Part shown: positions 25,776-37,479 of the stretch, piece by piece
Layout of the letters: each line of letters starts with the position of its first letter
Position numbering within the stretch: position 1 is the stretch's first letter
NCBI RefSeq assembly: GCF_910592395.1
Contig: NC_088311.1
Location: forward strand, 64,501-128,500
Origin: Lineus longissimus
Lineage: Eukaryota > Nemertea > Pilidiophora > Heteronemertea > Lineidae
Direction: 5' to 3'
DNA length: 64,000 bases
Notes under the pieces: model-generated
Database searches by the model: none
What the model was told of the DNA's origin: nothing
What the model saw: only the letters and a program-made list of their open reading frames with translations
Translations under genes and position numbers: made by a program

Positions 25776-27049
25776 ATGTATATGCTATATGTTAATATCG
25801 TCACTGACGACTATGCTTGTTACATTGTAGAGTCTCACATTCGGAATCATGATCGCATTCGATCTCAAAGACATTCGCAAACGAATGATGCTTTGATTTG
25901 CCCCTTCATTAATTTCATATTTAACTTATATTGGTGGAGTAAATTGCAATCAATTTGCAAGCGTCGACATATAGAGGAAGCCATGACATGGGCAAACATC
26001 ACAATGGAGATTTTGCATACCAGCATCATTGATATACCCTACAAAATCAGAATGCGAGTGATCTGGAGTGGTGCTGTGGAAATGTAGGTAAATTGAAACA
26101 ATTAGCCTTTACGTCAGACTGAGAGGGGAATAATGGTATTAGGATATGATATTTTCGCTATGAACAGGAGATTGAAATGCACATGTTTTCTGGAGAAAGA
26201 GCCATAGTGAGCGAGCAAGAGAAAGCTTGATAAACCTATATATCAGTGTTGGACAAGGGGAGCGTTCAAGGGACAGACCACCACGTTCGCTCCCAGCATG
26301 CTGAAGCAACAGTGCTCTCCAGTCCACGCAAATGCTTTTAGCCATGGAAGAACCTGACAGAACTGGGTGGATGGTCTCTCCAATCATTATTGGATGAGAA
26401 ACCGGATCCTTTCGGTGCAATCTAGTGCCACAACAGAACTCCTTCATTTGGCTTTATATCTAATGCTGGTTGATCACTTCTGTCTCTTTAATCATTGCCG
26501 GTCGAGTAATTCTCGTTTTGTTGATTACTTAAGGATTGGGAGCGACTTGATGCGGCCTGTTAAACACAGAGCGAGTTTTATTATCTTTTCTTATCGAATA
26601 AGCAAGAGTGAAGACGGCGTATGGGTAGAGGTTTCAGTCATCAGGTACAAAGAGGAGAACCGGTTTGATTTGGGTAAAAAGGCGGAAACTGACTGTCATC
26701 GTTTTCATCCGAAACAAAATGTGCCATTATACTTTAATAATGAATGAATAACAAAGAACAAGAACACGTATTGGGCCAGTTCCGTACAAGGTAACTCTAC
26801 TCTAAGTAAAGCACGACATTTCTCCGGCAATTTCCTCAATCATGCAGTAACGTTGGTGGAGTGCTAGTCCAATATAGTGAGGGCTATGAGTAATTATCGA
26901 CTGGATCGTAGCCTGTGTTGAGCAGCCACATTCGAATAGGGTATGGTACTTGCCAGTCACTACCAGTTAATCACAACTCGCTCATCGATCCACAACAATC
27001 TTTCTGGCATGCTCGAACACCAACAGGTGGAAATGCAGGATGAGACAAA
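25776..27049. other. Intergenic stretch, nothing recognised
   Basis: Several moderately long frames (25776-26087 plus, 26139-26447 minus, 26367-26747 plus) have no recognisable domain, overlap on opposite strands and lack connected splice sites. I treat them as chance. Confidence 0.4.
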
Positions 27050-27480
27050 TGTGCTAGACTACAAGTCAATACCACCGGTCTGAACATCCATGGGGCCAAG
27101 ACCAAGCTCCTAGAGTAAACGCAGCGCCAACGCAAACCCGATCATACTGATCAGAGAGACAAACCTATTGAGGCGGTTGACTCATTTGTTCACCTAGGAA
27201 GTGTGATGCACAGACGAGGGTACCAGGATCCAGAAGGCATGAACTATGTTCCACATACTCAAGAACATCTCGAACTCAAGAAAGATCGCTGCCAAGACAA
27301 AGCTGAGGATTTTCAAATCGAATGTGGAATCCGTGATGATGTGTCGCTCAGAGACATGGCGAACAACCAAAATGGCAATGAAGAAACTTCAAGTCGTCAT
27401 CAACAGCTGCCTACGTAGGATCTGGACAGACCGAGTAACAAACAAGGACCTAAAGGAATAAGCAAACGAGAACCCAGTTG
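27050..27480 (+). mobile_element. Decayed LINE reverse transcriptase fragment (endonuclease-RT type)
   Basis: One frame gives AVDSFVHLGSVMHRRG at about 27172-27220; after a frameshift a second frame gives MFHILKNISNSRKIAAKTKL, then RIFKSNVESVMM, SETWRTTKMAMKKLQVVINS and CLRRIW up to 27461. This order (SFxYLGS, then FxxLKNIW-SxxI-xxTKLRIF-NSNV, SETWR and INxCLRRI) is typical of the region after the RT palm in invertebrate non-LTR retrotransposons annotated as endonuclease-reverse transcriptase. Upstream GLNIHGAKTKLLE fits the same protein. The frameshift, stops and missing catalytic core show it is inactive. Confidence 0.8.
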
Positions 27481-30400
27481 AGATGAACGCTGAACCTTGA
27501 TCGTGCATACACTGAGGAAACTGCCATCAAGAGTCAGCCGTCAATCCTACATGGGAAAATAAAATGCCAGTGTCTACAAGCCATGTATTATTCTCCAGTC
27601 AAGCCAGTGATGCACCGCATTGGATTCCACATCGCTATCAAGCAATAAAAATGAACCAATTTCTCCAGCACTTTGCTTGGCGGTTTCACACCTTCGAAAC
27701 AGGAAATCAATACGAAATCCAAATCAGTGCCTCACGGCAAAGATGAACGGCAAACTGGAAAATGACGTTAGGGCCTATTGAATGCGAGCTTCTTCTTTCT
27801 GTTCTCCTTCAGGGCAAGGTGCTTTCGATGTTTGAGATCAGAGACATTCTAATGTGTCGTGTTCTCACAGACCTTGACTAGAATCTCGCTTGTAGCCTGC
27901 AGTACTGCTAATGGTTTAAGAACTGATTCCGAAGACATTGCACTGAACAAAACTAGACGACAGTTTGCAATCCTGATAAAGATTCCGCGCGGCAGTAAGA
28001 AATTATGCCGTGATTGCCGTTTTTTCAAAATATGAAAAAAGGACGCAGTAATTTTCTTCATCCATCTGAGATTGTAATAAATTCTTTCCACGGCTTTGGT
28101 TTATCACCGATTTATTGCCATTAAATAGACAGAAAGAAGAACTCGTGTCGTCTATACAATTGTATATATCAATAGGTCATTCACCTCAACCAACAGTTGT
28201 TTGCGCGATCGTGGATGCAAAAGGACAAGAGCGTTATCCGCCGGCTAAAAGTGTCTTATGTCTGGACCCCCGCAGCATGGTTATTGAACTCATGGCCTTT
28301 CTATATTTAAACAAAGCTGGGTAAAGTAATCACGTTCTGCGTTATCATGCAACTGTTCTTACGACCTCATCACGCGGCTGCCAGAGACAGTCACCAAACT
28401 AAGGTTGAGTTAATAGTCTGGAAAATGATATCCTTTCCGAAGTTAATACGACAACATGATCAATGAAAAACACTGTGTCGTCCTCCTCAGTTAACGATCG
28501 AGTTCTAATAATTCACTAATCCGGCTCAACAAGATAAGTCAATAAACAAAGCGCTTCATTGATTATCTATGACTCTTGCCCTGGTATAATGTTCCTCCAG
28601 TCAATAGATCGGCTTAGCTTGGAATATCCATCAATATCGAAGCCTCCTGCAGGCCGTCTCTACCTCCAGTGTAAGCGACGGGTTTAGAAAATGTGGTGGG
28701 AAGGGAGTCATGAATTGCTACGGTATATTGATACCCATTCGTTAATGCTGTAACCTTGAGCCAGGCCAAATGAGACGGGTTTCAGTCTGGATTGCCACAC
28801 AAGGTCATCCGAGATTCAGTTCTGGGTGAAGATGACTACCATCTTGTTTGTTCGAATAGAATTAGGCCTAGTTGATGCCGGATACTTTCTCCTTTCAGGT
28901 GTGACTGAAACCAACTTACCTGCTGGGCTTGATCAGTAAACCTGACTGCTGTAATCCGTGACACGACCTGGACAAGAGCTCTATCTGAACAAAGCTGCTG
29001 TAGTAACCACACCTGAAAGAGTCCATGAAATAGAAACGTGGCAACTAAGGTTGACTTAAGTGCCCTCCTTAATGTATAATTTCAATGCCATTTGCTCTTA
29101 GACTTATCTCACCTGGTATTGAAGGATATTGGGAGCATGGTCTTTATTCAGCCGAGAATCGTTGAAAACAACAGCGTTCGGGTTTACTCCCATTTCGCCC
29201 CTTCCTGTTTCGCCCCACTTAACTCTCATTTCGCCCCTTCCATTTCTGCTACTTCTTCTCTTTTTGAAGGGACACGTCGGAGAAAGGCTATATCAGATTC
29301 CAAGTGGATAGTAATGTAAGGAAGGGCATTCATCCACAAAGAGTACAAGTCTCAATCTCGCCTAATTTGGCCTTTTAAGGTTTGTAAGGAAACTTGGCAA
29401 CATCTAAAACGTGTTCGCCAATTCAATTTTACCATCTGCCTGAAGGAGGATGACAGAGATTCGTTCACACTTGATATGATCTGATTAACATCTCAAGAGA
29501 AGCTCTCTCGTGACACTGACGTCCTTACCAGTCAAAAGCTGCACTACCGAAGTCTTCAATTGGATTTATAATTGGAAAGCCCCGATGAGCTACGAGATGT
29601 AATCCACAGGTATTTTGATACGACACATTTTTTTCTGAATGGTGATGCTTTCAAGTCGACTCCAAACTTAGTATGAATGGAGGCAGGGTGCAGGGTGTTG
29701 GGTGTAGGAAATATAAAGCGCTTTGCCCGAAGATTCTCAAATTAGGAGCTCCAGACCAGCAGCCAGTATGCATCAACACTCCTCTACCTGGGAAAAGTGA
29801 AGGTGATGAGCCAGCATTTCCCGAACGGATACAATTGTAAAAAAATGCTTTAGAGAGTGAACTGCAGCCGATTGTCACCTCCGACTACATGGGCATCGTG
29901 TCGCCTCTTGACAGTTATTGTTGATAAAATATTCATATTTCATGAACTACCATCTTTACTTCTTTCATAGTACCAGTAGCAGTCATCTACACATCAATGT
30001 GATGCGATGAATCCTACAATTTCCGATCACACTGAAGGGCAAGTGGGTGTTTCCGACGTGATATCCTCGTCAGTTTGCCATAAGTGGGAAATGGCTTCAT
30101 CATAAAGACATTTGTTCTTCTGATGTTTATCATAGTTTCATCTTCTGCACGTTACGTATCTTTTACTAATCGAAATGCTCATTAATCATTTCAGAGAAGG
30201 TATAAAACCTATTTTGAAGCGAATCGCGATCGATGTTAGTTCCTAATATCGCCTTGATTGACAAGGCTTACTTTGTGTTAGAAATGAGCCGGAGACCACC
30301 GGAAGACGAGAGTTGCATTTTGGTTGTTCGAGGGGAAGGAGACCTTTGAAGAATTTGGTAGCTGTTAGGATGGGGGGCCTCGTGATATTCGGAGAAATGG

Positions 30401-31449
30401 CACAACATAAATATAACATTACAGGGCGCCTTTCCCCCAAGTAAACCCTTCAGCATTAACACAGAATATAGACAATAGGATAGCGTGATTAAGTGTCTAT
30501 AATCCTCTCACATAATCCCATTATTCAGGGACCTTCTTGACACTCATTAACACTCATATTTGCCATGAATCTGCAAAGTGTCGCAAGACCACTTCACCAG
30601 TGTCATCCTGAGAAAGAAGGGAACGCGCCACTTATGGCTGCGGATGGAGGGAGTCATGCATGTGCTTTGTGATCGGTTGCCCAAAACTAACAATAACATT
30701 GACCACTGATGAAAGTGCGAAGGGGTATGATAATTCAATGTCGGGAATGCACCAACCATTGGCGGTAAGAGACCCAAGAAAGAGTTTCAGAACAGGGCCC
30801 TTATCGAGAACAACCTTACATTGTATGACACTTAGATGTATTTACCTTTGATATCCATGAATGATAACGAACATGTGGATCTAGATCCGTGTTCACACTG
30901 GGATCGAACAGGGGGAGGATGGATCCTAAGACACTACGCCAATCCGACTATCCAAAGGAACTAAAGTGCATTGGTGGTTCCACTGATGTATCCGCAGAAC
31001 GAAAGTGATCAAAGGAAAGAGAGAATGCGTGAGATGTGAGAAATAGGCAGACTGGGAATAGCACCCTCGATCACCAGAAACAGCCCATCATATCCGGCAG
31101 CGTTCGTTACTCTTGCTAAAGCGGTATAGCACAAGTGACTACTAGCAGACGCCAGCGCTGCTGTATCCAATAGGGACTAGATAATCAGGTAAACAGTGCA
31201 CTGGTCGATAATTTCTATAGAATGAGCTGCTTCAATCAATTGCTCGGAAGAGATCAGTTAGTTCTACTGTTGCTGACCGCGCTCATGGTTTGTTTCATCC
31301 CGCGGTCAGGTTTGCATTCATTGTGATCATCAGCAGAGGACAAGCAGCTGGCGAAGATTGCCCGATCGAGGACAGGGGTTTGCATTGTGAGGCAGAGGGA
31401 GAGCCTTTGGCGAAGACTGCGCGGTCGAGGACAGGGGTTTGGGGTCAGT
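27481..31449. other. Gene-poor stretch, no supported gene
   Basis: No exon with family similarity was found. Small local repeats such as a GGGGTTTG-bearing doublet (TGGCGAAGA...GGACAGGGGTTTG) occur near 31345-31440. Confidence 0.4.
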
Positions 31450-31705
31450 CATTTTATAATTTTGAAAAAAATTTCAAAGTAAAAAAACTAAGAAATCAGT
31501 CAGTCAGTTAAAAATTTTGAAAAATTTTCAAAGTCAAAAAACGTTTGGGACTGAAGTTTTTGGTGATATTGGTTCATTTTGAGCCAAAAAAAAGTTAAAA
31601 AAATATTTGTACTTTTTATCATGAGTTAGATAGTTCAAAATTTTCAAAGTCAAAAATGTTGTTTTTTTGGACTGAAATTATTGGTGATGTCGGTTCATTT
31701 GAGAA
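31450..31705 (+). repeat. AT-rich dispersed repeat, copy 3
   Basis: It shows the same landmarks as the copies at 13.0 and 24.3 kb: TTTTGAAAAATTTTCAAAG, GGGACTGAAGTTTTTGGTGA and GGTTCATTTTGAG. Partial sub-copies lie on both sides, so the unit here is itself partly duplicated, about 130 bp apart. Confidence 0.8.
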
Positions 31706-32336
31706 AGAGCTACCAGTTTGGGCCATATCTGCAACCAATCGCCCATCACCACCGATTGCGATTCTTGCTCAGCTGACAATGATTTCATACCAACATCTAC
31801 TATGTATATATAACTTTTAAAAACACGCGACGCATAGCTATGTTCAGTTATGAATAGGCACAAGCAGTGCTTCCTCAATTGTTGCTTGACATACCCAACG
31901 TAGTTGGAGCCATCCAATCTATTGTTAAATAATAGTCCAGACTCCAGTATTTTAATCAGTTTGGTAACAATGATTGAAGCCCAATACGTCATGGAACCTG
32001 CCCTCGGGTGCATCAGTGTATTAGAAAGAATGGAACCTCATTTCTAGCGGATGGAATAACACCTACTGGGGATTGTTTATGTTGTCTTTCCTTTTTGAAT
32101 ATTCTGAGAAGGCAGAGGCGATAATGCGATAAGGGAATGGTAGCAGGTGTTTTGTCTAATTGAAACCAGAAACTAAACGCTCCTCTTGGGACATACTTCT
32201 GATCATCATCGGTAGGAGACCGTCTCGGGTGGAGTTGGTTGTTGGAGGTTACGCCTACTCTTTGGTATTATCCGAGCTCGTGAAGACGCGAATGATTTGA
32301 AGGAATATGATGAGGTAGGGTAGTATAGAAATGTTG
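31706..32336. other. Intergenic stretch, nothing recognised
   Basis: The minus-strand frame at 31678-32013 has no recognised domain. No repeat boundary is seen. Confidence 0.4.
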
Positions 32337-32450
32337 AAACAATCCAAAATAAAACAATCCAAAATAAAACCATCCAAAATAAAACAATTCAAAGTAAAAC
32401 AATCCAAAATAAAACAATCCAAAATAAAACAATTCAAAGTAAAAGAACCA
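32337..32450. repeat. 15-bp tandem repeat
   Basis: The unit AAACAATCCAAAATA (with variants AACAATTCAAAGTA and AACCATCCAAAATA) is repeated about seven times. Because 15 is a multiple of three, the minus strand reads as a spurious hydrophobic repeat (CFILD). It leads directly into the hairpin chain at 32473. Confidence 0.9.
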
Positions 32451-32472
32451 AAGTAAACATCTTAAACATGAA

Positions 32473-32597
32473 ATTGAAGATCACCTTCAGATGCAATATA
32501 ACCTGATCTTCAATGTTTGGTTTGTTTAACAAACCAAACATTGTAATCTCTGAAACAAGCCAAACTTAATAAGATTGGCTTGTTTCAGAGATTACAA
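32473..32597. repeat. Chain of three adjacent or overlapping inverted repeats
   Basis: (i) ATTGAAGATCA at 32473-32483 pairs with 32504-32514 (11 bp, 20-nt loop). (ii) CAATGTTTGGTTTG at 32511-32524 pairs perfectly with 32530-32543 (14 bp, 5-nt loop). (iii) 32541-32563 pairs perfectly with 32575-32597 (23 bp, 11-nt loop; left arm begins TTGTAATCTCTGAAAC). The right arm of each overlaps the left arm of the next by 3-4 bases. No terminator role is expected in an animal genome. Confidence 0.9.
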
Positions 32598-32935
32598 GTG
32601 CATAACAGAATCGTTTGTTCCAGACATTCCGTCTTGGGCATTCTATCCTTGAAGGCAACTGAAGTAGCGGTCGACCACAGGGATGAACTTGATGGACGAT
32701 GTTAACTGAGGAGGAAACAGTCATGAGCTACATGAAGACACAGCGGTAAAGGTGCCTCATGGTCGTGCAGGGTCACCCCAATGGCGGGGTGGCATTGGGA
32801 TATCATAATGATCATAATGATGATGGCGATGATGATGATGGAGATGTTGCATATGCTTTAATGTAGCTTGACTCTGCTATCACTAGAAGCTAAACCTTGC
32901 ATTGGCATTTTTCCTTAGTGATTCAGTGTACTTAC

Positions 32936-33018
32936 AGTAACTCCTTTGTTCTTCGGCACCATGACCATGCAAGAATACAACAGGCCCCTCAATGTCCATA
33001 GTTATGGAGATCGATAAT
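32936..33018 (-). CDS. Candidate orphan exon, possibly of an alpha/beta-hydrolase-like gene
   Basis: On the minus strand an 83-nt segment lies between a very good acceptor (long pyrimidine tract, TTGTAG at 33024-33019) and a strong donor (GTAAGT from 32935). Only one frame is open; from an internal ATG it reads MDIEGPVVFLHGHGAEEQRS. GPVVFLHGHG resembles the strand-plus-oxyanion-loop HG motif near the start of alpha/beta hydrolases. No catalytic serine exon and no neighbouring exon was found, so the family hint rests on one short motif. It could equally be a chance exon-like segment. Confidence 0.3.
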
Positions 33019-33069
33019 CTACAAGTAAAAAGGGGAAACAATGTGCACAATGACATGATATCCAAACTC

Positions 33070-33600
33070 TGTTATATCTCTTCTGAGGAGGATCTCCTCA
33101 ATTGGTACAACGTTTAGGCCTCAGACTCATCCATGTCTTCTGATGAGGACAGCCGCCTCCAATGGCAAACTGTCAGGTCCCAGACACATCTATCTCTTGT
33201 GATAAGGACAGTCACCTCCAATGGTAAATCGTTCAGATCCAAGACACATCTGTCTCTTGTGATAAGGACAGTCACCTCCAATGGTAAATCGTTCAGATCC
33301 AAGACACATCTGTCTCTTGTGATAAGGACAGTCACCTCCAATGGTAAATCGTTCAGATCCAAGACACATCTGTCTCTTGTGATAAGGACAGTCACCTCCA
33401 ATGGTAAATATTTCAGATCCAAGACACATCTGTCTCTTGTGATAAGGACAGTCACCTCAAATGGTAAATCTTTCAGATCCAAGACACATCTGTCTCTTGT
33501 GATAAGGACAGTCACCTCCAATGGTAAATCGTTCAGATCCAAGACACATCTGTCTCTTGTGATAAGGACAGTCACCTCCAATGGTAAAGTTTCAGGGAAG
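33070..33600. repeat. 60-bp tandem repeat, about eight copies, open on both strands
   Basis: A unit reading CAAGACACATCTGTCTCTTG, then TGATAAGGACAGTCACCTCC, then AATGGTAAATCGTTCAGATC repeats at exactly 60 bp from about 33181, preceded by two diverged copies from about 33070. Because 60 is divisible by three, several frames are stop-free over the whole array: a plus-strand frame at 33133-33603 with a 20-residue repeat (THLSLVIRTVTSNGKSFRSK) and two minus-strand frames. Uniform divergence without codon-position bias argues for non-coding DNA. Confidence 0.93.
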
Positions 33601-33603
33601 TAA

Positions 33604-34412
33604 TAAGCAATTCAATACAAGTCGTTATGACTATTCAAGTCATTTATTGAGACAAAGGCACAACCATCATCAGTACCTTTCTTTCAGTCTCTGATGAAAA
33701 CAGGTCCGTCGAAACCCAAAGACATGTCAAGTCAACAAGACAGCCTCAGGAGCCATGCCATGCTCACATCACATCAATTAGCAATACACTCAAAAGATGC
33801 GTGTTTTTTTGGCTGTGCATATCACATAGTCACAATTAATGGTTGAAGGTAAAGTTGGTCGACGCAAGGTTAAACAAGACAGCCCATTTCAAACTGAAGT
33901 GGCGTCGCAATCATGCAATTAAACATTGTACTTACGGACCCGCGATCGGGAAAAAAACGGCCGATGGCATCGCATGGACTGTTTCACTTTCCTTTCACTC
34001 TCGAAATTCAGAAGAAAGCTCACCTAAAACATTATGCATATGAAATCTAAAAGAAGGAAAGGTCCCCCAAAATGGGAAATGTGGGAAGATTTTTGTTTTT
34101 GTTCACTAGTATAAGCAACTTTTGGGAGAGGAACTATCACGCAAAATGATAAAAACACGTGTTGAAAGAACGCGCTTTAAAATTTAATCGTACTATTGAT
34201 AAGCAGACTTGTACACACCTAACGGGCGCTGTGGAATCTATCAACACAGGCGACATTAACTATGGTTTGGTACTACGAATTTTTCCAGTCACCAATTTTG
34301 TAGTCATTTTGGAAAGCCGCCACCTAGTTTAATGTTATTAGGCTACGATGTTGACAAATTTCGTTGATTAATCCCATTTCCAACATTCAGTTTTGGCGTA
34401 AATTAGCAAGTA
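33604..34412. promoter_or_regulatory. 5' flank of ALG2
   Basis: This 0.8 kb holds the promoter and 5' UTR of ALG2 by position. No TATA box at a sensible distance or other firm core element could be assigned, as is usual for a housekeeping gene. The frame at 33843-34043 has no recognised domain. Confidence 0.35.
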
Positions 34413-36105
34413 ATGTCAAGGGTAGTTTTCCTGCACCCCGACCTGGGCATTGGGGGAGCTGAAAGGGCTATGATCGATGCTGCACTGGCTTTGAAATCAA
34501 GGGGTCACTCCGTCAAGTTTGTGACTGCTCATCATGATCCAGGTCATTGCTTTCAGGAGACAAGGGATGGCACTTTCTCTGTCACTGCTGTGGGGGACTG
34601 GCTACCCAGGAGTATGTGTGGCATCTGCTATGCTGCGTGGGCTTACATCCGCATGATCTATGCTGCCATCTATCTGGTCTTCTTCAGCAAAATGAAGTAT
34701 GATGTTGTGATTTGCGACCAGATTTCTGTGTGTATTCCAGTACTGAGAATTGGAAATACGCGCATTATCTTCTATTGTCATTTCCCTGACCAACTTCTGA
34801 CCCAGAGGAAGAGCTTCCTGAAGAAACTCTATCGCTGGCCGATTGACTGGATGGAGGAGAAGACCACAGGAATGGCTGATGTCGTCCTTGTCAACAGTAA
34901 CTTTACTGGTAAGACATGCTAGATCATGATCTTAGGAGGCCAGAGTAAGCAGTGAGAGGGATGGCCATGGCACATACACTGACCTGTCCTCTGAGTTTAT
35001 TAGGGGGTTCAGTGGCATTTTCAACCTCTGTCTTTGTCTTACGGCTAGTTTCGCTTGTTCAGAATTCAGTAAGCTGATCACACTTGATCGACATCATACC
35101 GTCCATTCACTGACCTTTCTCAACTTTGATCTCATTTTCAGCGGGACTATTCAAAGATACATTCACTGCCCTTGATCACATTAAGCCAGATGTTTTATAC
35201 CCGATTCCGGACTTCCAAGCATTCAGGAAGCCTATTGCTCCTCCTACAGTTGATTTGATGCCCAAAGGAACAGATAAGACTATCTTCTTGTCCATAAATC
35301 GATATGAGAGGAAGAAGAATTTGGCACTTGCCATCAGATCATTAGGTAATTATTACTTCTACATGCATTGACAGGCTTGCGAAAATAAGGAAAATGAAAT
35401 ATTTTGGTCGGGCAGAAAAAGAAGAAGAAATACGTCTAAAAAATCTGTTTGGCAATCTGCAAGCTGAGTCATGTGAAAGCACAAAATCGGGTGAACAGAC
35501 CAAAGTTATATCATGTAGTGCATTTGGAGCAAGCAGCTACATTATTCTTCAATGACAATGCAGTTTTTTTTATACAATTGATTTCAGCCAAACTTGGAAG
35601 ACTACTTGGTAGCATGGAAGGCATCCATCTGGTCATGGCAGGAGGATATGACGAACGTGTGACAGAGAACATTGAATACTACCAGGAGCTGGTCCAACTG
35701 GCTACAGACTTGAATGTTTTAGAGCACATCACCTTCATACGATCATTCAATGATTCACAGAAAAGGACACTCTTAGCCTACTCTTCATGTCTATTGTATA
35801 CTCCTGATAAGGAACACTTTGGTATCGTTCCAATTGAAGCGATGTATATGCAGTGTCCAGTTATTGCTGTAAAGAGTGGTGGTCCATTGGAGACTGTTTC
35901 TCATAAACAAACAGGTTTTCTGTGTGATCCGAACCCTCTGTCGTTCGCTGAAGCCATGAAGGAAATTGTGAAGAATCCCAGCTTTGCCAAGAAATTGGGT
36001 GAAGCTGGAAAAAACAGAGTGGAAACAATGTTTTCATTTAATGCTTTTTCAGAGCAATTAAATCGAGTTGTGAGTAATTTGATTGAAGATAAGAAAGAGA
36101 ACTGA
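34413..36105 (+). CDS. ALG2: Alpha-1,3/1,6-mannosyltransferase ALG2
   Basis: ALG2 adds the second and third mannose to Man1GlcNAc2-PP-dolichol on the cytosolic face of the ER, using GDP-mannose, in N-glycan precursor assembly. Three exons keep frame: 34413-34908, 35142-35345 and 35588-36105, giving 405 aa (human about 416). The start is the first ATG in frame and precedes the conserved [11 protein letters not shown] at residues 8-18. Other family marks are [42 protein letters not shown] and AGGYDERV. The GT4 EX7E motif is E309-HFGIVPI-E317, followed by [18 protein letters not shown]. All junctions are GT-AG. The protein lacks the short hydrophilic N-terminal extension of the human protein. 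The gene converges on WDR70. It appears intact. Confidence 0.97.
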
Positions 36106-36379
36106 AAAATGACACTCTGCTTTTTTGAAAACTTCTTTATCTTTTGTAATTATCATCTTGTTGATCAGTCCTATAAGGGCCAGTCATTAATTGTGAAATA
36201 TGCTGGGTTCACCATAGTACTCATTTGTGATGTTTTGTTGTACATGTAGTCGCCAAAGTGTAATTTGATTCTGCAGAATGTAGATGATGGTAACCTGTAA
36301 GAAGCTGATGGTAGAAGAGAGGTAAGGACATGTTTACTCCCTGTAATCACGGCTCATGGTATCTAGACTGGCAAGTGAC

Positions 36380-36432
36380 AATAAAATTGTATTGGAGTTG
36401 CATGTGATAGTGTTGTACTACACCACAATAAA
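36380..36432 (+). terminator. Poly(A) signals of ALG2
   Basis: AATAAA occurs at 36380-36385 and again at 36427-36432, 275 and 322 nt after the ALG2 stop codon, each followed by T/G-rich sequence. Either gives a 3' UTR of about 0.3 kb. Confidence 0.65.
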
Positions 36433-37479
36433 ATGAGCTCAGAAAACAGTTATCTTATTATTATTTGGATGGTTTTTGGTCAGAACTATCTGACATCAAC
36501 CTGGGACATTGAATCCATGCACAGTGAGTGACCTTGAGCTGGTTGGTTTGGAGTAAGAACCTCTCTTACCGAGTTGGATTGGTTGTGACTGGTCTCTTGT
36601 GGTGCATACCGAGCCTTGTCCTGCAGAGGGGAGTTGCTCTTTGGTGGATTGTACCAGTCATTGTCTGGTGTGAGCGCTGGCCCACACTTTGGTGGTTGGG
36701 AGATATGACACACATGGTGGTTGTGACAAGGTCTTCATGAAGTTAAGACTCCTGGGCCAGTCCATTTCGTCATCCTGATCCTCTATTCTCATGAACAACA
36801 AAAAATGGCGAGAAATATTGCAAGGGTCACCCATGGAAACGGGAGGATAAGAATCAGAAAATTAGATTGAAAACCTGACTAATGTGGGCATTTTGCAAGC
36901 ACCTGGGATAGTCCTCTTAGTCTAAGCCCATCCTGTTGACAATATGATTGGCTCACTCCTGTTTTACAAGTAGTTCAGTACAATGTATGTAGTTCCTATC
37001 AGTTCAATGAAACAACAATGATCTATCAGATATCATTCATTATTTTATTCACTGACATCAAAAATGCAAACCCTTTACATTTACTTGGCAAGTATGAACC
37101 ATATACGGCACGAAATGCCTTTTTTCATCTCATCTTGGCCTATAAGGCTCATAGATGGTTGAGTGAACAAGAACTTGAGGCACCAGTTAGGGTTTCTCCA
37201 CCAGCAGTGTGTCTGACATGTCACTCATGCTGCAAACATAACCTGGCCCAGCAGTCCTAGGAAGTCATCATTACCTAGACAACCTTTGTCCCGATTCTAC
37301 ACCATTCCACCTGACCAGTTCGACATCAAACCAGCCTACCTCGGCATCTTAGTTGGTGATGTGGTAAATGTAAAGCTGAAATTTCTACAAGCTCTTATCA
37401 CAGTGCAAGGTTGCGAGACAAGTCAGACAGCTTGTCCAGCCAGAAAGTGATGTTCCCCTCCAGTCCCAAGGCTGAGGTA
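36433..37479. other. Convergent interval between ALG2 and WDR70
   Basis: About 1 kb between the ALG2 poly(A) signals and the WDR70 stop codon. It should hold the WDR70 3' UTR. The nearest minus-strand AATAAA is at 37049-37044, 431 nt beyond the stop. Open frames here (36486-36740, 37018-37260) have no recognised domain. Confidence 0.5.

Noticed and set aside
35449-35587. Upstream extension of the ALG2 exon 3 frame as a separate start
   Set aside because: The frame is open by chance into intron 2; the TTTCAG acceptor at 35582-35587 and phase match to exon 2 fix the exon start at 35588.
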